Source: Planktothricoides sp. SR001
Lineage (GTDB): Bacteria > Cyanobacteriota > Cyanobacteriia > Cyanobacteriales > Laspinemataceae
DNA: 64,000 bases
NCBI RefSeq assembly: GCF_001276715.1
Contig: NZ_LIUQ01000018.1
Coordinates: forward strand, 1-64,000
Reading direction: 5' to 3'
The notes under the pieces were generated by a model, which did no database searches, was not told the origin of the DNA, and was given only the letters and a program-made list of their open reading frames with translations. Both the position numbers and the translations under genes were made by a program. Positions 48,715 to 57,951 of the stretch are shown here, one piece after another; position 1 is the stretch's first letter; each line of letters begins with the position of its first letter.

Positions 48715-49464
48715 TTATTTAGTTACTTGCTTTCTTCGGCGTTGTTGAAGGAAAGCAAATCCAGTCACTAAAAGTGCGGTGACTGTACTGGGTTCGGGGA
48801 TGGCTTTCGGTGCGGGGGGTTCATAATACGGCGTCCCTCTACCAGTCCCACTGGCCCCACTAAACCCACCACCATTAATGCTTTGATAACGCACGCCAAA
48901 GTTGCTCATGGCAAAGCTTTGCACCGACTTAGTTAACTGAACTTTGGCGGTGAATGCAGCCACCCCATCGGCGGTAGAAACGCCACCTTGATTGCCTTCG
49001 CCACCACCGCCTTTGCAGTTATTTTTATTATTGATAAAACAGGCTTCAATACCCCCAAATCCATTGGGCAAAGAATCATTAGTATGAGCGTTGGCAAAAA
49101 CGCCACCTGTAACGCTGGCGCTTTTGATCTCTGCTCCGTCCAGATTAAAGCCTAGGGCGCTAGTCCTAGAAGTAATGTTCCCAGTTGAAGTATTATCCAA
49201 CTGAATCCCGAAGATGGCCTCCGTGCCGGTAAATGATTGCAGGGTGAATTTTGCCCAAGAGGTCAAATCATTAACATTTTTCCCTCCGACATTCCCATCA
49301 AAGTTGACCGTAAAGGACTTACCCACATCCTGAGCGCTAATATCCTCAATGGTTGCGCCATTGAACACAAAGGCGGCTGCCGAGGGAGCTTCAATCAAGA
49401 AACCTAGCCCAGCAGAAGATATAGCGGCTACCCCAATTCCTAATTTCACTGTTTGTTTAAACAT
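48715..49464 (-). CDS. Cistern-type PEP-CTERM exported protein
   Basis: 249 residues. N-terminal signal peptide (LGIGVAAISSAGLGFLIEA, cut near AAA). The C-terminal sorting signal is IPEPSTVTALLVTGFAFLQQRRRK: PEP motif, hydrophobic helix, basic tail, recognised by exosortase. The middle is beta-rich with TFTGTEAIFGIQLDN-like strands, GFNLDG, a Cys pair (EACFINNKNNC) next to a Gly-rich loop (GGGGEGNQGG), and SNFGVRYQSING; this matches my recollection of the cistern family of cyanobacterial PEP-CTERM proteins. It is probably delivered to the cell surface or extracellular matrix. No exosortase gene nearby. Confidence 0.85.
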   Translation of the reverse strand: MFKQTVKLGIGVAAISSAGLGFLIEAPSAAAFVFNGATIEDISAQDVGKSFTVNFDGNVGGKNVNDLTSWAKFTLQSFTGTEAIFGIQLDNTSTGNITSRTSALGFNLDGAEIKSASVTGGVFANAHTNDSLPNGFGGIEACFINNKNNCKGGGGEGNQGGVSTADGVAAFTAKVQLTKSVQSFAMSNFGVRYQSINGGGFSGASGTGRGTPYYEPPAPKAIPEPSTVTALLVTGFAFLQQRRRKQVTK

Positions 49465-50148
49465 TCTCTTTCCCCTCTTCTACCAAAATGTTGTCTTGGT
49501 GAACCCTTGCTTGCTCGTGTTTGCCGAATCATCCTTTGGTTTAGATACATCCCATTCTCCCTGATTTTAACTTAAGAAAGTTAGGGCTCACCTTCTGAAG
49601 CATCCATTTGGTTACACCGCAGTCAAACCCTAGTATCAGTTTATAAACTAAATTCCCTCTTTGGCTAGGAATATTGGCAAGCTTTACCAAATCTTTAATG
49701 AATTCAGGGAGCGATCCAGAGATTTTTGGTAAAAACACTGATTTATCTCGACTTTCCGCCGTTTTTTTTTCATGTTTCAGTATTTACACGGATTTGTATC
49801 TGGCTCATTCCTTATGCTGCAATCGGTTATTCAGCATTGAGATGAGAATACGGAAATATTGTTCTGTAAGTAACAATCAAGATTTCACCCCTAAAGATGC
49901 CAAAAATGCGGCGATCGCCTCTAATGATAAGCTTTTTAAATTAACATAATATACCCAAAGAGAAGATGTTTTGCGTAAATTATCTGCAATTCAAAGGCAA
50001 TTTTGGCACAGTGCCAAAATGAATGATGATGGAATTAGTCAATCTAAATTTAGGAATTTAGATTGACTCAACGATCGAGCATCCCCAAAGTAAAGATACT
50101 TATTTTAAGTATAAATACGGAAACTTTGACTTTTGTAAAGCGAAAGTT
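49465..50148. other. Long intergenic region with two hairpins near its right end
   Basis: 684 bases between the PEP-CTERM gene and hflX (both minus strand), without a convincing gene. Two hairpins lie at 50001-50019 (TTTTGGCAC-a-GTGCCAAAA) and 50038-50067 (GTCAATCTAAATT...AATTTAGATTGAC). The rest is AT-rich leader and spacer DNA. Confidence 0.55.
50001..50067 (-). terminator. Two hairpins downstream of hflX
   Basis: A palindrome with 9-base perfect arms (50001-50019) and one with 13-base perfect arms (50038-50067) lie 80-150 bases past the hflX stop on its strand. Either could end the hflX transcript. The first also has the form of a protein-binding palindrome. Confidence 0.5.
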
Positions 50149-51921
50149 TCACCCAGAAGAAACCGCATAGTCAATCAACTGAGCAAGCCGATGACGCAGA
50201 GTTTCTAAGCCAATCCGTAGATTTGCAGAAATATAGACCCCCAGGGGAAATTCTTCCTGGGCAAGTCTTAAGGTTTCGCCGTCTACCTGGTCAATTTTGT
50301 TAAACACAATCAAAGCGGGGCCAGGAGCGATCGGCATTGAGCGCAAAATCTCTGTGACTGAGCGAATTTGACTTTGCCAAGCGGGATGGGATAAATCCAC
50401 GACGTGCAATAAAGCATCTGCCTCGGTCACTTCTTCCAGGGTAGCGCGAAAGGCATCCATCAGAGTCGGCGGCAGTTCGTGAATAAATCCTACCGTATCG
50501 GTTAATAAAATTGGCATGGGTTGCCCGGTTTGTGCATCGGCAATCACGACTCGGCGGGTCGTGGGATCCAAGGTAGCAAATAATTGGTCAGCGGTGTAAA
50601 CTTCCGCATTAGTTAAGGCATTGAGTAAGGTTGATTTCCCGGCATTGGTATAACCGACGATCGCCACCGTTGCCACTTCTTGCTTTTGCCGACGTTGCCG
50701 CATCCGATTTCTATGGGCTCGTAATTGGTTCACTTCCTGTTGCAGTCTGGCAATTCGGCGACTAATCGCTCGCCGTTCGGTTTCTAATTTGGTTTCCCCC
50801 GGCCCTCTGGTGCCAATGCCGCCCCCTAAACGAGACATGGCTTGACCCCGCCCGGTGAGTCGCGGCAAGGTATATTCTAGTTGGGCTAATTCTACTTGTA
50901 GTTTACCGGCAGCAGATTGGGCCCGTTGAGCAAAAATATCTAGAATCACTTCGGTGCGATCGACAACTCGGACACCGATTTGGATTTCTAGGTTGCGGAC
51001 TTGTGCGGGAGATAAGTCGCGATCGAATACAATCAAGTTCGCCCCGGCGGTCTGGGCAGCCAGGGCAATTTCTTGCACTTTCCCTGTGCCGACGACAGTT
51101 TGCGGATGAGGGCGGGGACGTTTTTGCCGCACCGTTTGGACGACTTTGCCTCCGGCAGTATCTACTAATCTCGCCAGTTCCACTAATTGATCTTCAAATT
51201 GTTCTGGGGTTAGGTCATCGGTCATTAAACCCACGATTAACACTAAGTCTTGGTCAGCGTCTACTTCTCTGGCTACGAATTGACTCTGCAATTCCGCTTC
51301 TAAGCCTTCAACCAGATCCAAAAAGTCTTGGGTGACTAAGGTATCCAAGCTAACTGGTGGGGAGACTTGCCAAAAAATATCGAGATTTTCTGATGCTGAA
51401 CTCTCGATGTCTTGTGGCATTTGTGGGATTAAATGCGCCAAGTAGGTTTCTTTCACATACCCAGTCGCGCCACCGCCGCGCCGTTCAAATCCACTCCCGG
51501 TGAGGGTCAAGACGACTAAAGCATCTAAGCGTTGAATTGCCATTGCGGTCAGAGAGGCTTCACTGGGGGGACTGGATTTGAGGGTTGTGGCAATGCAGCG
51601 AATGCCACTGAGACGACCAGCCCCATAGCGGGGCAGTTCTAAGGGAGGAATTTGGGTTTGACGCGGCGAACCGACGCCGACCCGAATGACTTGACCTCGG
51701 CGGTTGAGGTAAGTGCAGACGGGTTGGCCGATTTCGGTGCTGATGGCGGCCAGCCGCTGGGCAAATTCCGGGGTGGTCAGGCAGTCTACGGGTAAGCGTT
51801 GGTGATAAAGCCGACCGAGTTGTTTGAGTTGACTAGGTTTTAAACCTTGAAGGTTGCCGTATATCGTTTCTATAGACTTTTTTGACCAGAAATTCTGGCC
51901 CCTCCTATCTACGGTGTTCAC
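50149..51921 (-). CDS. hflX: Ribosome-associated GTPase HflX
   Basis: 590 residues. The HflX nucleotide-binding domain (LIVGLMTDDLTPEQFEDQLV, then KVVQTVRQKRPRPHPQTVVG) precedes a Gly-rich linker and coiled coil (GGGIGTRGPGETKLETERR). The G domain has G1 GYTNAGKST, G3 DTVGFIHELP and G4 NKID. HflX splits or rescues stalled 70S ribosomes under stress, using GTP. The N-terminal 215 residues are an extension relative to E. coli HflX (426 residues), containing PVCTYLNRRGQVIRVGVG; such an extension is usual in cyanobacteria. Monocistronic, with hairpins downstream. Confidence 0.93.
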   Translation of the reverse strand: MNTVDRRGQNFWSKKSIETIYGNLQGLKPSQLKQLGRLYHQRLPVDCLTTPEFAQRLAAISTEIGQPVCTYLNRRGQVIRVGVGSPRQTQIPPLELPRYGAGRLSGIRCIATTLKSSPPSEASLTAMAIQRLDALVVLTLTGSGFERRGGGATGYVKETYLAHLIPQMPQDIESSASENLDIFWQVSPPVSLDTLVTQDFLDLVEGLEAELQSQFVAREVDADQDLVLIVGLMTDDLTPEQFEDQLVELARLVDTAGGKVVQTVRQKRPRPHPQTVVGTGKVQEIALAAQTAGANLIVFDRDLSPAQVRNLEIQIGVRVVDRTEVILDIFAQRAQSAAGKLQVELAQLEYTLPRLTGRGQAMSRLGGGIGTRGPGETKLETERRAISRRIARLQQEVNQLRAHRNRMRQRRQKQEVATVAIVGYTNAGKSTLLNALTNAEVYTADQLFATLDPTTRRVVIADAQTGQPMPILLTDTVGFIHELPPTLMDAFRATLEEVTEADALLHVVDLSHPAWQSQIRSVTEILRSMPIAPGPALIVFNKIDQVDGETLRLAQEEFPLGVYISANLRIGLETLRHRLAQLIDYAVSSG

Positions 51922-52078
51922 AGAATCACAGAATATATTATATTCAGCCGGGGAAATTGTCGGGGAGACGGGGGCGATCGCGGATGAGAAAATCTAGGTT
52001 TTGGCAAAAAATTTAGTCAGGCGATCGCCTAAATTCGGTTTCAGTCAACAGCTACTAGATGTTTCAGCAAACATTAAT

Positions 52079-52861
52079 TTATCCGTTCCGGCCTCTTGAC
52101 TTGTTGACAATCTCAAGTCGATAGGGATGAAAAGTTTTAATTTTTTCCAGTTGATGCGGGAAATTTTCCCCCACTACATAAAAATCCCGAGGATAGACCC
52201 AATTGCTATCCAGCAGCCCATGAATCATGATTCCCGTCATCACCGCATAATTAAAAATATTCGGACTTAGCTGTTTTAATAGCAAATTATTAATATCTAT
52301 TGAAATAATATTACACGCCAGTTTAGTCATTTTAATTAAATCGGGCTTACTGCCATATTTGATATGAGATAAAAGCTTCTGCCGAATTAAACTTTCTTCC
52401 AGGTCTTCCAAGTCGAGAATCATGTTAAAATGTCCTCTATTCAGTTCATTCACAATCAACTCTAAAGAACCACAAGCATGAGATGGTTTATCAATTCCAT
52501 GCCGATAGACCTTACCAATTTCCCCATATCTAGAAATGGCAATATGCGGCATTCCGTAAAAAGTAAACCGACGCATTCCATCATAAATTGGGGTATGTGC
52601 TGCCGCTGCGTTTATCCCCGTTCTGCCAATGGTTAAAAAACCGCCTAAACTACAACAATTAAAAGTTTTTCCCCAATATTTGACTACTTCATTAAATAAT
52701 GGCTCAGTAATTTCGTCTCGACAAAGAGCCACCATGCCCATTGTGTTTTCAGATTCAAAGCCATAATTTTGTAAGACATCAAAGGTTTTTTTCATGTATT
52801 CTTCCAGGAGCAAAGTCCCAGGAAAATGCTTTTCGATGACAGCAAAAAATTCAGGAGTCAT
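52079..52861 (-). CDS. LCIB-type (theta) carbonic anhydrase-like protein
   Basis: 260 residues resembling the limiting-CO2-inducible LCIB/LCIC family of algae and bacteria, a beta-like carbonic anhydrase group. Key features: FPGTLLLEEYMKKT near the N-terminus, VALCRDEITEP with Cys47, Arg48, Asp49, Glu50, YGMPHIAI with His106, and SHACGSLE with Cys130. Cys-His-Cys would bind zinc, and Asp49 with a nearby Arg gives the catalytic dyad of the type. The GGFLTIGRTGINAAAAHTP and LRQKLL/IKYG..PDL segments also match my memory of the family. It would interconvert CO2 and bicarbonate in the cytoplasm. No carboxysome genes are adjacent. Activity is unproven; some family members are inactive. Confidence 0.8.
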   Translation of the reverse strand: MTPEFFAVIEKHFPGTLLLEEYMKKTFDVLQNYGFESENTMGMVALCRDEITEPLFNEVVKYWGKTFNCCSLGGFLTIGRTGINAAAAHTPIYDGMRRFTFYGMPHIAISRYGEIGKVYRHGIDKPSHACGSLELIVNELNRGHFNMILDLEDLEESLIRQKLLSHIKYGSKPDLIKMTKLACNIISIDINNLLLKQLSPNIFNYAVMTGIMIHGLLDSNWVYPRDFYVVGENFPHQLEKIKTFHPYRLEIVNKSRGRNG

Positions 52862-52945
52862 AATTGAAATTTTTAGGGTTTGAATTGATTGAATAAAGCT
52901 CTTATAGTTGGGCGATCGCTATCGAGGTTTGATGCACAAAGCAAG

Positions 52946-53064
52946 GTTAGGGTGGGCAAGTATTTGCCCACCCTACTACGGATAGCTCTTATATGTACTA
53001 TAAGTGGAGAACATCAGCAAGAGTAGCAAAGCGTAGGGTGGGCAAACATTTGCCCACCCTACTA
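52946..53064. repeat. Two GTAGGGTGGGCAAA hairpin elements
   Basis: The hairpins 52946-52976 and 53033-53064 (ggtgggcaa with ttgcccacc) are nearly identical and share the following ctacggat, 88 bases apart. They are dispersed palindromic repeats in the 52862-53183 gap upstream of the LCIB-type gene. No gene was seen between. Confidence 0.75.
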
Positions 53065-53183
53065 CGGATTTCAGAGAGGATCCTATCGATTCGCCTGTTG
53101 GCTTGCGCCACTGGCGGCGGCTTGGGTTAAGTTAGATAAGGCATAACCTGTGCAAGACAATACCTCCGATCGCTGACTGAGGG

Positions 53184-53603
53184 TTATTCAACAGCTTGTG
53201 TACTCATTACACTAATTGTCTCGTTATAAACCGCGATCGCAGTGGTTAACTTAGTCATCACCGTGACCACCGTTTGCCGCGCTTCAATGGAAATCATTTG
53301 ACCGGCAAAAAATACCTCACCTTCCCCAAGTAATTCACTAATTAAAGACTTGGCACCTTGAAGCACTGCCATGAGGACACTGCGACCGGCGAACTGAAAA
53401 CGACCACCGACAATATCACTGGTAGTCACGATCGCATTCATTGCCATCACCCCACCGGCATTATTAAACCGGCCATTATTTCCACTGCGTGAATTGTTGC
53501 GCGTCACTGTGACATTCACCGCTACGGGGTCTGATGACTCTTGTACCGGGTCACTTGCTTCGGTTGCCGGTTCTGTTGGGGCGCTAACCTCGGCGGTTGC
53601 CAC
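53184..53603 (-). CDS. Hypothetical protein, possibly a degraded gene
   Basis: 139 residues from a GTG at 53603 (VATAEVSAPTEPATEASDP). The N-terminal 50 residues are Pro/Thr/Ser/Asn-rich and disordered. The rest is hydrophobic-helical: GGVMAMNAIVTTSDIVGGRF, SVLMAVLQGAKSLISELLGE and EARQTVVTVMTKLTTAIAVY. I do not recognise it. Beyond its stop, another frame on the same strand (about 53165-53092) reads SEVLSCTGYALSNLTQAAAS then GASQQANR, which looks protein-like and resembles small Ala/Gln-rich RebB-type proteins; the locus may be a frameshifted or two-gene remnant. No good ribosome site. Confidence 0.45.
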   Translation of the reverse strand: MATAEVSAPTEPATEASDPVQESSDPVAVNVTVTRNNSRSGNNGRFNNAGGVMAMNAIVTTSDIVGGRFQFAGRSVLMAVLQGAKSLISELLGEGEVFFAGQMISIEARQTVVTVMTKLTTAIAVYNETISVMSTQAVE

Positions 53604-53844
53604 GGGTTCAGCGACGGGTAATTAAATTAAGTAAAATTAGGGCGGATTATGGCGATCGGGCTGCGGAGAGGCGGGGGTGCAGGGGAGCGTCTTGTGCGGG
53701 GGAGCAGCCATCGTGCAGGGGAAAGTCGTAGGGGCGTCCTTGCGAAGCATAATCCGTCAGGCCTTATGGCCATTCGCCCGTACAAGTGAAAAGTTGAAAG
53801 TCGTAGGGGCTTTCTGGCCATTCGCCCGTACAAAAGAAATATCA

Positions 53845-53911
53845 CTGTTCCCTGTTCCTTGTTCCCTGTTCCCTGTTCCCTGTTCCCTGTTCCCTGTTCC
53901 CTATTCCCTAT
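53845..53911. repeat. 7-bp minisatellite (TGTTCCC)n
   Basis: About nine units of tgttccc with one variant (cttgttc), followed by two ctattcc and ttcactat variants to 53925. It lies in a non-coding gap (53604-54090) that also holds gtaggggc repeat fragments at 53729 and 53802 with direct copies of ttatggccattcgcccgtacaa. Confidence 0.85.
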
Positions 53912-54090
53912 TCACTATTCACTCTCTCCTGAAGCTCCTCTGCCGACGGCGGGTTCCTCTGCGCCTCTGCGCCTCTGCTCGATTGGCGGCCGCTCCACAC
54001 AAGACGCCCCTGAAATAAGTCAAAGGTGCCGTCAGATGGCACGAGTTTTTTCTAAGATAAACATATTGATTTGTAAGAGAAGAAGAATTC

Positions 54091-55230
54091 GTGGCTAAGT
54101 CACCAGAAGCAAACAAAACTCCGCAAACCCTTTCCCGGACTCCGCTGTTCGAGGTTTGCGTTGAACTGAACGCCAGAATGACCGAATTTGCTGGCTGGGA
54201 AATGCCGGTGCAATATAGCGGCATTACGGAAGAACATCAAGCAGTCCGAACCACTGCGGGAATGTTTGATATTTCCCACATGGGTAAATTTATCCTCAAA
54301 GGCAAGGATTTAATTCAGAAATTGCAATATTTGGTGCCATCGGATTTGAGTCGGTTACAACCCGGTGAGGCTAAATATACCCTGCTGTTAAATCCCCAAG
54401 GGGGCATTATTGATGACATTATCTTTTATTACCAAGGTCAAGATGCCACTGGGGAACACCGGGGACGGATGATTGTGAATGCGGCAACTTTGAACAAGGA
54501 TAAAACTTGGTTATGGGAAAATTTCCAGGGTTCTGATGTGGAACTGCAAGATTTATCTCCCGAAAAAGCGTTGATTGCAGTCCAAGGCCCTGACGCGGTG
54601 AAGCATTTACAATCTTTGGTAGAAACGGATTTAACTGCTGTTAAGTATTTTGGTCATTTGGAAGCGCCGGTTTGTGGCGGATTGGGCTTTTTCGCCCGAA
54701 CAGGTTACACCGGAGAGGATGGCTTTGAGGTGATGGTAGACCCGGAAGTGGCGGTGACGCTGTGGCGCAGTCTGCTGAACGCTGGGGTGACGCCTTGTGG
54801 TTTGGGCTGCCGGGATACTCTGCGTCTGGAAGCGGCGATGCCCCTTTATGGTCAGGATATTGATGATACGACTACGCCCCTGGAAGCGGGACTAGGTTGG
54901 GTGGTTCACCTGGATAGTAAAGGAGACTTTTTCGGTCGAGAAGTGTTGGAGAAACAAAAGCAAACTGGGTTGTCACGGCGTCTGGTGGCTTTGGAAATGC
55001 AAGGGCGCTATATTGCCCGTCATGGTTATGGGGTGAAAGCCGACGGTGAGACGGTGGGAGAAATTACCAGTGGCAGTTGGTCGCCGACTTTGCAACGAGC
55101 GATCGCCCTTGCTTATGTACACACGAACCTCGCGAAATCTGGTCAAGAATTAGAAGTCGAAATCCGAGGGAAAAGTTATCCCGGTGTGGTTGTGAAAAAA
55201 CCTTTTTATCGTTCTCCCAATCGGAGTTAA
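54091..55230 (+). CDS. gcvT: Aminomethyltransferase, T protein of the glycine cleavage system
   Basis: 379 residues, starting with GTG at 54091 after an AGAGAAGAAG site. GcvT transfers the methylene group from aminomethyl-lipoyl H protein to tetrahydrofolate, releasing ammonia; in cyanobacteria it serves photorespiration. Motifs: TPLFEVCVELNARMTEFAGW, MPVQY, MFDISHMGKFILKGKD, GYTGEDGFEVMVDPE (folate site region), GLGCRDTLRLEAAMPLYGQD and the barrel domain SKGDFFGREVL. Length is typical (about 365-380). gcvH and gcvP are not next to it; the next gene is ftsH, 73 bases on. Confidence 0.95.
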   Translation: MAKSPEANKTPQTLSRTPLFEVCVELNARMTEFAGWEMPVQYSGITEEHQAVRTTAGMFDISHMGKFILKGKDLIQKLQYLVPSDLSRLQPGEAKYTLLLNPQGGIIDDIIFYYQGQDATGEHRGRMIVNAATLNKDKTWLWENFQGSDVELQDLSPEKALIAVQGPDAVKHLQSLVETDLTAVKYFGHLEAPVCGGLGFFARTGYTGEDGFEVMVDPEVAVTLWRSLLNAGVTPCGLGCRDTLRLEAAMPLYGQDIDDTTTPLEAGLGWVVHLDSKGDFFGREVLEKQKQTGLSRRLVALEMQGRYIARHGYGVKADGETVGEITSGSWSPTLQRAIALAYVHTNLAKSGQELEVEIRGKSYPGVVVKKPFYRSPNRS

Positions 55231-55303
55231 CCGTTAAACAAACCTGGAGGCTTGGCCTCCGGTTTAAACCTCCGTGAAACTTGCAAATAATCTGGAAGGA
55301 TAT

Positions 55304-57187
55304 ATGCCTCTAATTAAAAAACCTAAATTTCGCTCCTATTTCAATTTAGGTAACTTGCTGATATTAGTGGGTTTATTATTATTAGCCGCTAATTTTATTT
55401 TGCCTCGTCGCCAAGTAATTCCTAGGGTTCCTTATAGCATTTTTATCTCCCAGGTAGAATCGGGACAAGTCGAGGCTGCCCAGGTGGGTGAACAGGAAAT
55501 TATATATTACTTAAAAAATACCCCTCAAGCTGGTGAAACCCAGGAAAAAGCTAACAATCGACCCAGACAATTAAGGGCAACTACGCCAATTTTTGATTTA
55601 AGTTTACCCCAACGATTAGAAAAAAATGGGGTGGTTTTTCAAGCGGCACCGCCCCCACAAAATACCTGGGTGGGAACGCTGATTAGTTGGGTGATTCCCC
55701 CAGTGATTTTAGTGTTAATGTTTCAGTTTTTTATGAGTCGGGATAGTCGGACTCAAGGGAGTCTTTCTTTTAGTAAGAGTAAGGCGAGAATTTATGTGGC
55801 CGGAGAGGATACTAAAATCACTTTTGCCGATGTGGCAGGGGTGGAAGAAGCCAAGACTGAGTTAGCAGAAATTGTGGAGTTTCTCAAAAGTCCAGAACGC
55901 TTTGCGGAGATTGGGGCACGCATTCCTAAAGGGGTGTTATTAGTTGGCCCGCCGGGAACAGGAAAAACTCTGCTGGCTAAAGCGGTGGCTGGGGAAGCTG
56001 GGGTGGCATTTTTTAGTATTTCGGCTTCGGAATTTGTGGAGTTATTTGTGGGTACTGGGGCGGCCAGAGTTCGCGATTTATTTGAACAAGCAAAACAAAA
56101 AGCTCCTTGTATTATTTTTATTGATGAGTTAGATGCGATCGGCAAGTCTCGGAGTAGTGGGGGAACTCCTAGTGGGAGTAATGATGAACGGGAACAAACC
56201 CTGAATCAATTGTTAACTGAAATGGATGGGTTTGCCGCAGGAAAAGCTACGGTGATTGTGTTAGCAGCAACTAACCGCCCGGAAACTTTGGATGCAGCTT
56301 TGTTACGTCCCGGACGCTTTGACCGTCAAGTTTTGGTCGATCGCCCGGACTTGGCTGGACGAGAAGCGATTTTAACTACTCATGCCCAAAAGGTAAAGTT
56401 AGGAAGTGATGTGGATTTACACGCGATCGCCGTGAAAACTCCGGGTTTTGCTGGGGCTGATTTGGCTAATTTAGTTAATGAAGCGGCTTTATTAGCGGCC
56501 AGAAATCATCGGGAAGCGGTGACAAAAGAAGACTTTAATGAGGCGATCGAACGAATTATTGCTGGGTTAGAAAAGAAAAGCCGCGTCCTCAGTGATAAGG
56601 AGAAAAAAGTAGTGGCTTACCATGAGGTTGGTCATGCCTTAGTTGGTGCCATTATGCCCGGGGCTGGGAAAGTGACCAAAATTTCCATTGTGCCGCGAGG
56701 AATGTCCGCTTTAGGCTATACTTTGAAAATGCCCACAGAAGACCGCTTTTTAATGGATGATAGCGAATTTCGCGAACAAATTACTATGTTACTTGGCGGT
56801 CGGGCAGCAGAAGAAATTGTCTTTAACCGCGTCACTAATGGGGCATCGGATGATTTACAACGGGCGACGGATTTAGCCGAACGCATGGTGACAGCTTATG
56901 GCATGAGTAAGGTATTAGGGCCTTTAGCTTATCAGCAAAATGATGCCAATAATTTCTTAGGTAATCGGTCAATGAATATGCGACGCATGGTTAGCGAGGA
57001 AACCGCTAAGGCGATCGATGCGGAAGTGAAAACTATTGTCGAAACCGCTTATGAGAATGCATTAGCTTTGCTGAATTATAACCGCGATTTGTTAGACAGA
57101 ATTACTGGAAAATTATTAGAAACTGAGGTGATTGAAGGGGAGGAATTAGATGCCCTTTTAGGTCAAGCAAAACCTGTGCAAGAATAA
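55304..57187 (+). CDS. ftsH: ATP-dependent zinc metalloprotease FtsH
   Basis: 627 residues from the ATG at 55304 (site GGAAGGA just before); a GTG at 55274 is in frame. An N-terminal helix (LGNLLILVGLLLLAANFIL), a lumenal domain (VPYSIFISQVESGQVE), and a second helix (WVIPPVILVLMFQFFM) are followed by AAA: Walker A GPPGTGKT (215-222), Walker B IIFIDELDA, and the second region of homology ATNRPETLD...GRFDRQ. Zinc site HEVGH (440-444). It degrades membrane proteins, possibly damaged D1, as part of a thylakoid or plasma-membrane hexamer. Segments such as LRATTPIFDLSLPQRLE resemble the Synechocystis FtsH1/FtsH4 group more than FtsH2, but the paralogue is inferred. Confidence 0.94.
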   Translation: MPLIKKPKFRSYFNLGNLLILVGLLLLAANFILPRRQVIPRVPYSIFISQVESGQVEAAQVGEQEIIYYLKNTPQAGETQEKANNRPRQLRATTPIFDLSLPQRLEKNGVVFQAAPPPQNTWVGTLISWVIPPVILVLMFQFFMSRDSRTQGSLSFSKSKARIYVAGEDTKITFADVAGVEEAKTELAEIVEFLKSPERFAEIGARIPKGVLLVGPPGTGKTLLAKAVAGEAGVAFFSISASEFVELFVGTGAARVRDLFEQAKQKAPCIIFIDELDAIGKSRSSGGTPSGSNDEREQTLNQLLTEMDGFAAGKATVIVLAATNRPETLDAALLRPGRFDRQVLVDRPDLAGREAILTTHAQKVKLGSDVDLHAIAVKTPGFAGADLANLVNEAALLAARNHREAVTKEDFNEAIERIIAGLEKKSRVLSDKEKKVVAYHEVGHALVGAIMPGAGKVTKISIVPRGMSALGYTLKMPTEDRFLMDDSEFREQITMLLGGRAAEEIVFNRVTNGASDDLQRATDLAERMVTAYGMSKVLGPLAYQQNDANNFLGNRSMNMRRMVSEETAKAIDAEVKTIVETAYENALALLNYNRDLLDRITGKLLETEVIEGEELDALLGQAKPVQE

Positions 57188-57189
57188 TC

Positions 57190-57259
57190 ACCACAGAGAC
57201 ACAGAGAACACGGAGAGATTCAATTTTTGTGTCCTTTGTGTCCTCTGTGTCTCTGTGGT
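57190..57259 (+). terminator. Perfect inverted repeat after ftsH
   Basis: ACCACAGAGACACAGAG (57190-57206) and its exact reverse complement (57243-57259) lie right after the ftsH stop. The same motif family occurs at 18931-18983. Probable transcript end or dispersed palindrome. Confidence 0.6.
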
Positions 57260-57294
57260 AAAAATTAAACGCTAAGTGGAATTAGGAGAAAAAA

Positions 57295-57858
57295 ATGATA
57301 GTCGATATTCGTCGGTTAACGGTGGAAGAATATCATCGGATGGGAGATTTGGGAATTCTTGCCCCTAATGAACCTGTAGAATTAATTGAAGGACAAGTTA
57401 TTCAAAAACCCATGAAAGGAAAATCTCATAGTGCGGCAGTTTCGAGAACAGATCACTTATTGAGAAATCGTTTAGGCGATCGCGTTTTAGTCAGGCTAGA
57501 AAATCCCGTTAAGTTAAATGATTACTCTGAACCAGAACCGGATATTGCTTTGGTAAGACCTGACCCTTTGTACTATGAAGACCACCACCCAACCCCCAGG
57601 GAAATTTATCTAATTATTGAAGTGGCAGATAGCACTTTGAAAAGAGATCGCGAATTTAAAGGGACGGTTTATGCTAAAGCAGGAATTACGGATTATTGGG
57701 TTTTAGATATTAGCGATCGCCAATTATATGTTTTGCGAGAACCTCAAGAAAATGGTTATCAACGGGAAGCTATTCTCAGGGAAAATGACCCGATTTCACT
57801 TTTAGCTTTTCCTGATGTAACGATGACCGTTGCGGAAATGTTAAGTCCGGTGGTTTAA
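57295..57858 (+). CDS. Uma2 family (DUF820) putative endonuclease
   Basis: 187 residues; the family's RRLTVEEYHRMGDLGILAPN start, VELIEGQVIQ, EPEPDIALVRP, the conserved Glu in YLIIEVADSTLKRD and AGITDYWVLDISDRQLY are all visible. An AGGAG site lies six bases before the ATG. It is the third Uma2 gene of the window and lies just before the XisH/XisI genes. Fold suggests PD-(D/E)XK nuclease; role unknown. Confidence 0.87.
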   Translation: MIVDIRRLTVEEYHRMGDLGILAPNEPVELIEGQVIQKPMKGKSHSAAVSRTDHLLRNRLGDRVLVRLENPVKLNDYSEPEPDIALVRPDPLYYEDHHPTPREIYLIIEVADSTLKRDREFKGTVYAKAGITDYWVLDISDRQLYVLREPQENGYQREAILRENDPISLLAFPDVTMTVAEMLSPVV

Positions 57859-57931
57859 AAAATAATTAACGCCACTTTCGAGAAAGGACATATAGCGGTT
57901 ATTAGCCGGATGAAGTACAGGGGTTTTCTGG

Positions 57932-57951
57932 ATTCCCGCATTCGCGGGAAT
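57932..57951. terminator. ATTCCCGC/GCGGGAAT hairpin
   Basis: 8-base perfect arms around attc, followed by a T run after gacagg. It is placed between the Uma2 and xisH genes. The attcccgcattcgcgggaatgac word is a common dispersed bacterial repeat. Confidence 0.55.

Noticed and set aside
53986-54090. Possible glycine riboswitch before gcvT
   Set aside because: No paired aptamer pattern could be recognised in the short leader; the sequence is largely repeat-derived.
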